DNA of 64,000 nucleotides. It comes from CAYUPI01 sp964446585. GTDB lineage: Bacteria > Verrucomicrobiota > Verrucomicrobiia > Limisphaerales > UBA8199. Location: the NCBI GenBank assembly GCA_964446585.1, contig CAYUPI010000028.1, forward strand, positions 1-64,000, read 5' to 3'. The notes below the pieces were generated by a model, which made no database searches, was not told where the DNA came from, and saw only the letters and a program-made list of their open reading frames with translations. How positions within the stretch are numbered: the first letter of the stretch is position 1; every line of letters begins with the position of its first letter. This document shows, one piece after another, positions 35,742 to 43,763 of this stretch. A program made the translations under genes and the position numbers.

Positions 35742-36854
35742 ATGAGCAACTCCGCTTTCTTCTTTGGGCAAGTCTCACGAGGTCCTGTATGCCGTTACTC
35801 CGGATTTTCCAACGCCCGGTTCCCCTCACCCTCCACCCTCCGCAGTATTGCTACGGAGGACGGGCGGCCCTCTCCCTCTGGGAGAGGTGGAATTATCGCG
35901 CGCGCGTGGAGGTACCCAGTGGTTGGACCATCGTCGAAAGCCGAAAACCCTTTCCCTCTCCCAAAGGGAGAGGGCCGGGGTGAGGGGGAAGAGGACACTC
36001 GGATATCCACCGACTGCCCCATTACCATTGGTCTTCCGGTGTCACTGTTTCTCGTCATCATACTCGCAAGCTGCAGCACTCCCGAGAAGCTTCAGCTCTC
36101 AGCTCACGTCAAGCCTCCAGAAGCGGCAGCGCCAACCGGCGCGACAAGGCCGACAACTCTGGAGCTGCTCCGGCAAGCCTCCGTCAAACCGACCCAGCCG
36201 TTCGAGGGCGAAGGATGGCGGTCCATGTTCGATGGCCGAACTTTGACCGGCTGGCGGCTGACCGAGTTCGCGGGCCGCGGGGAAGTGCAGTGTGAATCCG
36301 GCATGATCGTGCTCAACATGGGTGATCCCTTCACCGGCATCAATTGCGCCAACGAGGTTCCCAAGATCAATTATGAAGTCGCCCTGGACGCAATGCGGGT
36401 GAGTGGCTCGGACTTTTTCTGCGGCTTGACTGTGCCAGTACGCGATTCCCATTGCAGTCTGATCGTAGGAGGGTGGGGCGGATCACTCCTGGGCATCTCA
36501 AGCCTCGATCGCATGGACGCTTCTGAAAATGAGACGACCAAGTTTATGAACTTCGAGCAGGGCCGATGGTACCGAATCCGGCTACGAATCACGGAACGGC
36601 GCATCGAGGGCTGGATTGATCAGGAGAAGCTGGTGAACGTGGACATCAGCGACAAACAGATCTCGCTGCGCCCGGGTGACATCGAACTTTCCAAACCGTT
36701 TGGCATTGCGTCATGGCAAACAACGGCGGCTTTGCGAGAGATCCGGATTCGCAGTGTGACCGAGCCGGCCGGGCCGTTGAGGAGCTCCGCTGTCGGGTCG
36801 CCTGGAAACCAACTGGCGCTGAATGTTGCACCGCAGACTTCCCAAAATCCGTAG
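35742..36854 (+). CDS. DUF1080-like lipoprotein with repeat-invaded N-terminus
   Basis: Open frame of 370 residues. The likely mature part begins at the lipobox VIILASCS (Cys at about residue 110), then a low-complexity linker and a DUF1080 (3-keto-disaccharide hydrolase, concanavalin-like) domain: GWRSMFDGRTLTGWRLTEFAGRGEVQCESGMIVLNMG...INYEVALDAMRVSGSDFFCGLTVPV...RWYRIRLRITERRIEGWIDQEKLVNVDI...GIASWQTTAALREIRIR. The first ~85 residues are translated repeat (family D element at 35821-35990). No ATG lies close upstream of the lipobox; the start could be 35742 or a non-standard codon near 36007. The true N-terminus is unresolved. Confidence 0.75.
   Translation: MSNSAFFFGQVSRGPVCRYSGFSNARFPSPSTLRSIATEDGRPSPSGRGGIIARAWRYPVVGPSSKAENPFPLPKGEGRGEGEEDTRISTDCPITIGLPVSLFLVIILASCSTPEKLQLSAHVKPPEAAAPTGATRPTTLELLRQASVKPTQPFEGEGWRSMFDGRTLTGWRLTEFAGRGEVQCESGMIVLNMGDPFTGINCANEVPKINYEVALDAMRVSGSDFFCGLTVPVRDSHCSLIVGGWGGSLLGISSLDRMDASENETTKFMNFEQGRWYRIRLRITERRIEGWIDQEKLVNVDISDKQISLRPGDIELSKPFGIASWQTTAALREIRIRSVTEPAGPLRSSAVGSPGNQLALNVAPQTSQNP
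35821..35990. repeat. Family D CCCTCTCCC-type inverted repeat within the lipoprotein frame
   Basis: Outer arms TCCCCTCACCC (35821) and GGGGTGAGGGGGA (35977-35989) are complementary; inner hairpins are CCCTCTCCCTCTGGGAGAGG (35868) and CCCTCTCCCAAAGGGAGAGG (35954). This type of element is widely seen in environmental bacterial genomes. It also shares TTGCTACGGAGGACGGGC with the family B copy at 33479. Confidence 0.85.
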
Positions 36855-36862
36855 TTGCAGAT

Positions 36863-39800
36863 TCAGTATGTCGTCCGGAAGCGGAAGAACTGTCGCGGCG
36901 CGCCGCCCGGAGGGATGACGAGGCCCATCGGGCCGTTCGTTCCAAGAAGAGTTCCGCCATAGGGCGACCAGTCCACAAGATTACTGGAACAGAGAACCTG
37001 GTAGCTTACGCCATTCAGGCCGTACCAGGCCAGGTTTAGCTGCGAGTTTTGCACCTGAGCGGTGAGCTTCAAGGCCGAGGAGCTGACGAGATAAAAGTTC
37101 TGGTTCGTCAAGTTAGCCGACATGTTGCTGTATGCCCTGAACTCGGGGACGAAGAGGGAGTTGCCCTTCACGGGAATAACGGTTCCCGTCCAGCCGGGCG
37201 GAACCTCCAGGCTGTAACCACCTTGGGCATCGGTCACTTCGGGCAGCAGGCCGCCATCAGGACGGATTGTGACATAGGGAACAGGGTGACCGTTGGCATC
37301 AGTGACGCGGCCGGAGATTGATGGTGGCAGGATGACGAAATCACCGATGTACGCGGCGGACATCGGCTGGCCGTAAATGTCTTCGATTTCGGGTCCAGCC
37401 TGGAGTTCGTAATAGCCTACCGAATTCTGGGCGGGGAAGCTCAAACGCAGACTGGTGAAGTTGCTCGGAGTGACCACAAAACTGCTCGTTGGCTCGAGCC
37501 CATTGGGGGTATCGAGATCAAAATCGGAAGCCGCAGCAGTCGAAAAGTTCATCGGAGAAGCGAAGGCCAGGTTCACATGATCGATTTGCGAATACACAAT
37601 TCCGGACGGGGTCTGAGCCGTGATCTGCGGCGCCGGAATGTTAGTAATCAGCACTGTGCCAGGCCCTCCCGGATTGGCTCCAAGACCGCCGAATGCGTAA
37701 ACTTGGCCGACAAAGTAGTTGGAGCGCGAATTGATAGCGATGCGGCCACCACCACCTCCACCGCCTCCGCTGTCTTCACCCTGACCGCCATTTGCTGTGA
37801 TGAGGCCAAAGCCATCCAATTGGCGAGCGGTGAGCCAAATGCTGCCGCCGGCGCCGCCGCCCGCCCCTTCAAAGAGCGCATCGTTCCCGTTAGCCGAAAT
37901 CCAGCCGTTGACGGTTAGATTGCTGCTAACACGGAGCAGCAGCGCTCCGCCGCCCTGGCAGAAATCAGGATAGACAGGACTCATTCCACCGCGGCTGCCA
38001 CGATCGACTGGTTGCGTCGCCGAGCCATAGGTGGCCCCGCCGGGAGCGCTTGTGCCACTGGCACCACCGGCCCCGCCGTAACCCCCACCGCTGCCCGAGA
38101 AGTTCGTAACGAAACCGACTCCAGGACCTCCGTCGGAGCCGTTGTAGCCCTTTGCATCCACGAGGATGCTTCCGTTCGTTTGGATCACTGCATTACCAAG
38201 CACGGTGACATCGAGGTTGGTTTGACTGCCCAGGTGCGTGAGGGTTCCGCCTGAGTCCACCACTAAGCCGCTCAGCAGCAGTCGAGAGCCGGAGGGGTGA
38301 ACCACCGCGCGGCCTGAGACTGTAAGCGCAAATGCCTCCGCCGCGTTCAGAGGAGTGTTGGTGCCGGCGATGCCGCCATTGTCCACAATCACATGTCCAG
38401 CTTGCTCAGTGGTCGCTTTTACATAAATCGTGCCCGCTCCGCCTGCGACCGCTCCAGTGCCGCCATGGGCCTCCATGTTGCCGGTGAAGTGTGTGGTGCC
38501 TGAATAGACTGCGATGCGCCCTCCAGCGCCGCCGCCACCCTGCAGATAATCGCCCGAGCCGCCGTTGGCGGCCAGCAGACCGGCGCCGGAGAGGGAGCCA
38601 GCCGTAAGCCAAATGCTGCCGCCGGAACCGCCGCCGCCGCCTTCGTAGGGAGCATTGCCGCCATTGGCGGAGAGAGTCCCATCCAGGGTCAATGGGCCGG
38701 TGACGACAAACTTGATGGCGCCGCCGCCCGCGCCACCGACAGGGATGGTGTTGGAGCCGCCGCCGCTGCCCTGGTCGCTCGGCTTAAGAATCGAGCCATA
38801 GCTATTGCCGCCGATGGCATGGGCGATGCTTGAGCCGCCGTAACCGCCGTAGCCGCCGCCGCCGCCAGTGGGGCCGTAAATTGGCGTATTTGTCGCGCCG
38901 CCGTAGCCGAGGCCGCGACCTGCTGGATTTCCACGGCCATCTACAGAGAGCCCTCCTCCCGCCTGGAGAGTCGCCTTACCGCTGGCGTTTATTTGCAAGG
39001 TTTGATTTGTAACACTCACGATCCACGAATTCGAATTGACTGCTAAGTTACGAACGAACAACTGCACTGCTTCGCTGCTAACCGCGTTGACCACGGCGCA
39101 GCCCGTCACGGTAAGATCGAATTGGGAACCATTGACTGTTGTGTTAGTTCCGCGTTGGCCTCCATTGTCCACCAGGACCTGCGGAACACCGCCGTTGCGA
39201 GCGAGCAGGTAAATCGTCCCAGCGCCGCCGTAGTTGACGCCCGCACCACCCCGCGCCGAGAGAGCGCCGGTGAAATGGTTTGTGAGATACGAAATCGAAA
39301 TGCGCCCGCCCCCGCCTCCACCACCCGAAAACGAGCTTCCCGCGCCGCCGTTGGCCGCGATCACACCTGCGCCAGACAGGGCCCCAACTGTCAGCCAAAA
39401 GCTGCCCCCTGAACCACCACCTGCGGGGCCAGAGGCTGCGCGGCCGTTCGCTGTAAGGCTGCCATCCACAGCGAGTGTGCCTGTCACACTCAGATGTAAG
39501 GCGCCACCACCGGCACCGCCACCAAGATTTTCCGGTGCGCCGCCGCCACTCCCCGCATCCATCGGCTGGGCCACCGAGCCGTAGGAGTTGCCACCCGCAG
39601 CACCGGAAAAACCGTTTCCGCCATAACCTCCATAACCGCCCCCGCCCCCGGAATAACCATTCGTCTGCGAATAAAATTGCCTGCCCGCTCCTGGTCCCGA
39701 ATTTGACCCATAGCCCATTCCATCCACCGTAAGGGCGCCTCCAGCTTGGATAGTAACGTAGGTTGCGGTGACCAGCGCGGAACGGTTCGAATAAATCAAC

Positions 39801-42640
39801 GCGCTGTTTGAGGCAATCGCGAGATTGCCGAGCGAGCCCAGCAAGGTGGAATAAGCGGTGGCGCCGCCCGTGATCGACAGGTTGGCGAAGCTAACAGCGA
39901 CCGGGGACTGGTTGATCAACGTGTTGGTTCCGCGAGTGCCCGCGTTATCGACGATTAGTTGGGCGGCCCCGATGCCCCTGGACGGTGACAGAAGAATTGT
40001 TCCCGCGCCGCCGAAATTTGCACCTGCGCCACCATGCGCGGAGATCGTTCCTGTGTACAGATTCGAAGTGTAGAACAAGGCAATCCGGCCGCCGCCGCCA
40101 CCGCCGCCTGTCGGCAGTCCACCGGAACCGCCGTTGGCGGAGATCGAGCCTGCGCCCGAGATTCGGCCCGCGTTCAGCCAAAGAGCCCCGCCGGAGCCGC
40201 CGCCGCAACCCTGAGACAGAGCCGGCGCACCATCGGCATTAATGATTCCATTCAGGTCCAGTGTGCCAGAGACGATCAGGTGCAGCCCGCCGCCGCCTGC
40301 GCCGCCGAGCGTCGAGTTGATGAGGGTTCCGCCGCCGCTGCCAGCGGATTCGGGTTCAGACATTGAACCATAAACGTTGCCGCCTCCGGCGTTTGTCGTG
40401 CTATTCCCACCGTAGCCACCGTAGCCCCCGCCGCTGCCCGTTAATGGCCGTCCCGCGCCCTGTCCTTGGCCGGCGGGATAGCCCGCGCCAGCGAGCGTAA
40501 TCCCGCCTCCGCCTTGGATCGTAGCGTTGCTCGAGATCGTCATAGAAATGTCGGTCTTGGATATGTTCGATAATGCCAGCCAACTATTCGAGTGGATCAC
40601 CAGGCTTCCGAGCGGCCCGAGCGCTCCACCAGGATAGGTGACAACCGACTTGCCACCGATGGTCAGGTCATACTGGGCTTGCAGCGCAAGTATTGTGTTC
40701 GTGGCGACGAGTCCGGCGTTGTCGATGACCATTTGCGCGTACGGGTTTGTGCTTGCTTTCGAGTAAATCGTGCCGGCGCTTCCGTTATTCGCGCCGACAG
40801 CACCGCGGGCGGCGACAGTTCCGCTGAAATTGTTTGTGCCGGTGTAGTAAATCGCGATGCGGCCGCCTCCACCTCCGCCTCCGACGGGCATTTCACCCGG
40901 CCCAGCATTTGCCATGATAGCTCCTGTGCCCTGAAGATTTCCGACGGTCAGCCAGACACTGCCGCCCGAGCCGCCGCCACTGCCCTGACCAGTGCCGAGC
41001 AGGCCATTGGCAGTGATGCGACCGTCCAAAGTCAAAGTCCCGCTCACACTGAGCTGGAGAGCACCGCCGCCCGCACCGCCTAAATTGTACGGTGCATTGC
41101 CCGCGCCTATCCCCCCGCCGCTGCCGAGGTTCATCGGCTCCGACGCCGAGCCATAATACGTTCCCGCGCCGGCACCGAAGGAGCTGGGACCGCCATAACC
41201 ACCATAACTTCCGCCGCCACCGGTGAGTCCGATTGGGGAGGAAACACCGTGGCCCGCGCCAGGTCCTTGGCCGCCAGCGTAGCCGCCGCCGTCGCCGTTG
41301 AATCCACCTCCCGCCTGGACAACCGCGTCGCCAGCTACATTCAGCACCAGAGCCTGGGCCGTAGGAGGTACGATCCAGCTGTTCGAACCGATCGCCAGAC
41401 CGGTAATTATCCCGCCCGCCAGCAGAGGCTGTACGACGCTGCCTCCGGTGATCGTAAGGGCAATATTGTTTGAGATCACGAGAGGCGTGTTGGCGCCCGG
41501 CGCGCCGTTATTATCGATGACGACCTGCCCATTGGTGCCGCCAATCAACGCGAGATAGATCGTTCCGGCTCCACCTGAAACCTTGCTGGCTCCGCCGCGC
41601 GCCGACAGCGATCCGCTGAACAAGTTCGTGCCATAAAAAATGGCGACACGCCCGCCGCCGCCACCACCGCCGTCGGGCGATTCGCCAGCGCCGCCATCGG
41701 CCGAGATTAAGCCGCTGCCGGAAAATGTTTGCGCCGAGAGTCGAACACCGCCTCCCGAGCCGCCACCGGAATGAAAATTCACGCCGGGAGCGCCATTCGC
41801 CAGCACGCGACCGTCCACGCGGAAGATTCCGCCGACCGTGAGATCGGCAGCCCCGCCACCGGATCCGCCCGGACCGGCGCCCGTTCCTCCACCGCTCCCC
41901 AAATCAGCAAGGCCCGTTAACGAGCCATAGACATATCCTTTACCTGGCGAGATTGACGCTGGCCCGCCGAACCCGCCGTGCCCACCACCCCCGCCCGCCG
42001 TGAAGGGATACGGATAATTCGTCGCGAAACTTCCGCCGGCCCCGGGCCCGTGGCCGGCTCCGAACCCTTTTGCGTTGAGATCAATCGCGGCGCCGACCTC
42101 GATTTCAAGGTTGTTGCTGATCGAGAGACGAAGGCCCGCAGCCACTGGTGCGAGCAATGCGTCGTAATTGACAGCCACAGTCGCGCCTTCCGCAATGGTC
42201 GAACCTGGCAACAGGGTGATGAGGGTCGTGGCATTGGAAACTGCCAGGCTGTAGTCGGTTCCCGGCTGAAATACGCCGCCCGACGAGTCGGTGACCGCGA
42301 TGGTGTTCGTCAGCGCGTTGTCATAATTGAGCGCGGCAGGGTTAGTGGCGCTCAAAGTATGGAGCTCGCGCGTGATGCTGAGCCGATTTTCAAGCAGGCC
42401 GTTTGTGGTGAACGAGTGCGTCAGCCCCGCGCCGTTGAGAAGGTGAACGCTGGCGAACGCGTGACTACCGTCCACCGTGAGCGTGGCATTGCTCACGACG
42501 ATGTCGAGGCCCTCATAGTTGGTGTCGTTGATGCCAATAATGGCATCGTTGGTGAAAGTCGCTGATCGAGCGATGAGTGTCATCGTGAGCGGGGCGGTTA
42601 TGCGCGCAAAACAGAGAAGGGTGGAGAGTGGGGTTTTCAT
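36863..42640 (-). CDS. Giant glycine-rich exported repeat protein
   Basis: 1925-residue exported protein with a signal peptide (MKTPLSTLLCFARITAPLTM...). After an N-terminal beta domain (about residues 30-200), six repeats of about 260 residues follow. Each ends with GGGGGGGRIAIYY-type glycine runs, an FSGTVAARGG-type strand, GGAGTIYL and VIDNGG-GTNT. Then come an Ig-like segment (IDHVNLAFASPMNF), a carboxypeptidase-regulatory-like domain (ISGRVTDANGHPVPYVTIRPDGG) and a C-terminal YQVLCSSNLVDW...FFRFR module like that of the protein at 6554. Probably a surface or autotransporter-like adhesin; function unknown. The start at 42640 begins the signal peptide; the upstream frame to 42721 does not fit. 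Confidence 0.85.
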   Translation of the reverse strand: MKTPLSTLLCFARITAPLTMTLIARSATFTNDAIIGINDTNYEGLDIVVSNATLTVDGSHAFASVHLLNGAGLTHSFTTNGLLENRLSITRELHTLSATNPAALNYDNALTNTIAVTDSSGGVFQPGTDYSLAVSNATTLITLLPGSTIAEGATVAVNYDALLAPVAAGLRLSISNNLEIEVGAAIDLNAKGFGAGHGPGAGGSFATNYPYPFTAGGGGGHGGFGGPASISPGKGYVYGSLTGLADLGSGGGTGAGPGGSGGGAADLTVGGIFRVDGRVLANGAPGVNFHSGGGSGGGVRLSAQTFSGSGLISADGGAGESPDGGGGGGGRVAIFYGTNLFSGSLSARGGASKVSGGAGTIYLALIGGTNGQVVIDNNGAPGANTPLVISNNIALTITGGSVVQPLLAGGIITGLAIGSNSWIVPPTAQALVLNVAGDAVVQAGGGFNGDGGGYAGGQGPGAGHGVSSPIGLTGGGGSYGGYGGPSSFGAGAGTYYGSASEPMNLGSGGGIGAGNAPYNLGGAGGGALQLSVSGTLTLDGRITANGLLGTGQGSGGGSGGSVWLTVGNLQGTGAIMANAGPGEMPVGGGGGGGRIAIYYTGTNNFSGTVAARGAVGANNGSAGTIYSKASTNPYAQMVIDNAGLVATNTILALQAQYDLTIGGKSVVTYPGGALGPLGSLVIHSNSWLALSNISKTDISMTISSNATIQGGGGITLAGAGYPAGQGQGAGRPLTGSGGGYGGYGGNSTTNAGGGNVYGSMSEPESAGSGGGTLINSTLGGAGGGGLHLIVSGTLDLNGIINADGAPALSQGCGGGSGGALWLNAGRISGAGSISANGGSGGLPTGGGGGGGRIALFYTSNLYTGTISAHGGAGANFGGAGTILLSPSRGIGAAQLIVDNAGTRGTNTLINQSPVAVSFANLSITGGATAYSTLLGSLGNLAIASNSALIYSNRSALVTATYVTIQAGGALTVDGMGYGSNSGPGAGRQFYSQTNGYSGGGGGYGGYGGNGFSGAAGGNSYGSVAQPMDAGSGGGAPENLGGGAGGGALHLSVTGTLAVDGSLTANGRAASGPAGGGSGGSFWLTVGALSGAGVIAANGGAGSSFSGGGGGGGRISISYLTNHFTGALSARGGAGVNYGGAGTIYLLARNGGVPQVLVDNGGQRGTNTTVNGSQFDLTVTGCAVVNAVSSEAVQLFVRNLAVNSNSWIVSVTNQTLQINASGKATLQAGGGLSVDGRGNPAGRGLGYGGATNTPIYGPTGGGGGYGGYGGSSIAHAIGGNSYGSILKPSDQGSGGGSNTIPVGGAGGGAIKFVVTGPLTLDGTLSANGGNAPYEGGGGGSGGSIWLTAGSLSGAGLLAANGGSGDYLQGGGGAGGRIAVYSGTTHFTGNMEAHGGTGAVAGGAGTIYVKATTEQAGHVIVDNGGIAGTNTPLNAAEAFALTVSGRAVVHPSGSRLLLSGLVVDSGGTLTHLGSQTNLDVTVLGNAVIQTNGSILVDAKGYNGSDGGPGVGFVTNFSGSGGGYGGAGGASGTSAPGGATYGSATQPVDRGSRGGMSPVYPDFCQGGGALLLRVSSNLTVNGWISANGNDALFEGAGGGAGGSIWLTARQLDGFGLITANGGQGEDSGGGGGGGGRIAINSRSNYFVGQVYAFGGLGANPGGPGTVLITNIPAPQITAQTPSGIVYSQIDHVNLAFASPMNFSTAAASDFDLDTPNGLEPTSSFVVTPSNFTSLRLSFPAQNSVGYYELQAGPEIEDIYGQPMSAAYIGDFVILPPSISGRVTDANGHPVPYVTIRPDGGLLPEVTDAQGGYSLEVPPGWTGTVIPVKGNSLFVPEFRAYSNMSANLTNQNFYLVSSSALKLTAQVQNSQLNLAWYGLNGVSYQVLCSSNLVDWSPYGGTLLGTNGPMGLVIPPGGAPRQFFRFRTTY
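37700..41700 (-). repeat. Six internal ~780-bp repeats of the giant protein
   Basis: Glycine-run signatures recur near 41650, 40860, 40085, 39295, 38510 and 37735, i.e. every 775-790 bp (about 260 residues). Each unit holds two Gly-rich strands, a GSGGS/TGS motif and VIDN(G/A)G...GTNT. The repeats are diverged at DNA level, so the array is old. Confidence 0.85.
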
Positions 42641-42936
42641 ATAGAGGAGCGTGGAAATGAAGACAGAATGGCTTGAGTGCACGGAGATTCGGAGCTTCAC
42701 AAGTTTGGTTTTACGTGACAAATCACCACGCTAGAAGTGCGCCTTTGGGCGCACACCTGTGCCTTTGCCTGCACACTCCGGCGCGCGGAGACGATCCCGC
42801 TCGAAATAGCAGAAGGGCAAAGCAGGGCAGATGCCGGCTGCTATTTACGGCGTTCCGGAGCCGTTGAGCATTTTGTGTGCGCCAAGGTCACGCATTTAGC
42901 GTGAGGTTCGCGCAGAACTCCGAGGTGAATGGAATG
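42641..42936. other. Gene-free interval with a small hairpin
   Basis: 296 bp between the giant gene start and the end of the DUF4202 gene. The only structure I see is a perfect 7-bp hairpin GTGCGCCTTTGGGCGCAC at 42737-42754, similar in wording to the family A arms but much smaller. No gene is recognised. Confidence 0.5.
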
Positions 42937-43706
42937 CTAGCTGGTTGCGGCGAGGGCGTGGTCGAGAAGAGATTTTTCTTTTGGGGGATATGAAAGCTCC
43001 AGCGCGAAATTTCGCGCAGCGGGGGTCATTTTTTTCCAGGCTTTTTGCAGTGCGTTTATCATTTTTTCGTCGCTGGTCTTGCGGGCGAGCTCGACAAACT
43101 GGTGTTCGAGGAACACCAGGCACAGAGCGTCTTCCAGCACGCGCGTTTCCGGATCTTGGGGAAAATTCTTTTTCAAATTCAAACTCTGCACTCGTACCAC
43201 GGTCTTCTCCGGGTAGCCAACCTCACGGAGAAGTTCGCCTGATTTTTGGGCGTGAAATTTTTTGAGTCCCTCGCGCCACTGCAAGTAGCCGGCGCGGGTC
43301 ATCGGGTAGGAATTGCGCGGGACACTCCACCGGCAGAGATGTTGGCAGCGCGCGGCCAGTCGAAGTTCCTCGGATGCGTTGGGACACAGTCGCANNNNNN
43401 NNNNNNNNNNNNNNNNNNNNNNNNNNNNNNNNNNNNNNNNNNNNNNNNNNNNNNNNNNNNNNNNNNNNNNNNNNNNNNNNNNNNNNNNNNNNNNTGTTGG
43501 CAGCGCGCGGCCAGTCGAAGTTCCTCGGATGCGTTGGGACACAGTCGCAACACCCAATCCGTCAGCCATTCGGCGTAAACCAACTCGCGGGGACGTTTGG
43601 TGCCGCCGATTTCCGCCGAATGCGGGTCGCGGGCATTTTCTTCGTCGAACCGTCGCAGTGCGAGCTCGAACCGCCGGCGGTCGATTGGCTCAGGGTTATT
43701 GCTCAC
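42937..43706 (-). CDS. DUF4202 protein interrupted by an artificial assembly gap
   Basis: The N-terminal part (MSNNPEPIDRRRFELALRRFDEENARDPHS...ELVYAEWLTDWVLRLCPNASEELRLAARCQ) and C-terminal part (CRWSVPRNSYPMTRAGYLQWREGLKKFHAQ...LEDALCLVFLEHQFVEL...MTPAARNFALELSYPP) together match the whole DUF4202 family. The two parts are separated by 100 N (43395-43494). The 55 bases on each side of the gap are identical, so removing 155 bp joins the halves in frame to 204 residues. The family function is unknown. The gene is divergent from the ClpX-like gene. Confidence 0.85.
43395..43494. other. Run of 100 N with identical 55-bp flanks
   Basis: Exactly 100 N, the usual placeholder for a gap of unknown size. 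Bases 43340-43394 and 43495-43549 are identical, which is the signature of two contig ends that overlap by 55 bp but were scaffolded instead of merged. Confidence 0.95.
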
Positions 43707-43763
43707 TGCATTGGTGTTATGGCAAATGTGAGATATAGTGGCAAGAGAGATAGACCAGACAAT

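Noticed and set aside
37700..41700. Regular repeats that could suggest a CRISPR array
   Set aside because: The units are ~780 bp coding repeats with diverged sequence, not short identical repeats with unique spacers; no cas gene is present.
36900..42200. Many plus-strand open frames of 60-200 codons opposite the giant glycine-rich gene
   Set aside because: They are low-complexity Arg/Pro/Ala shadows of the glycine codons, without family motifs.
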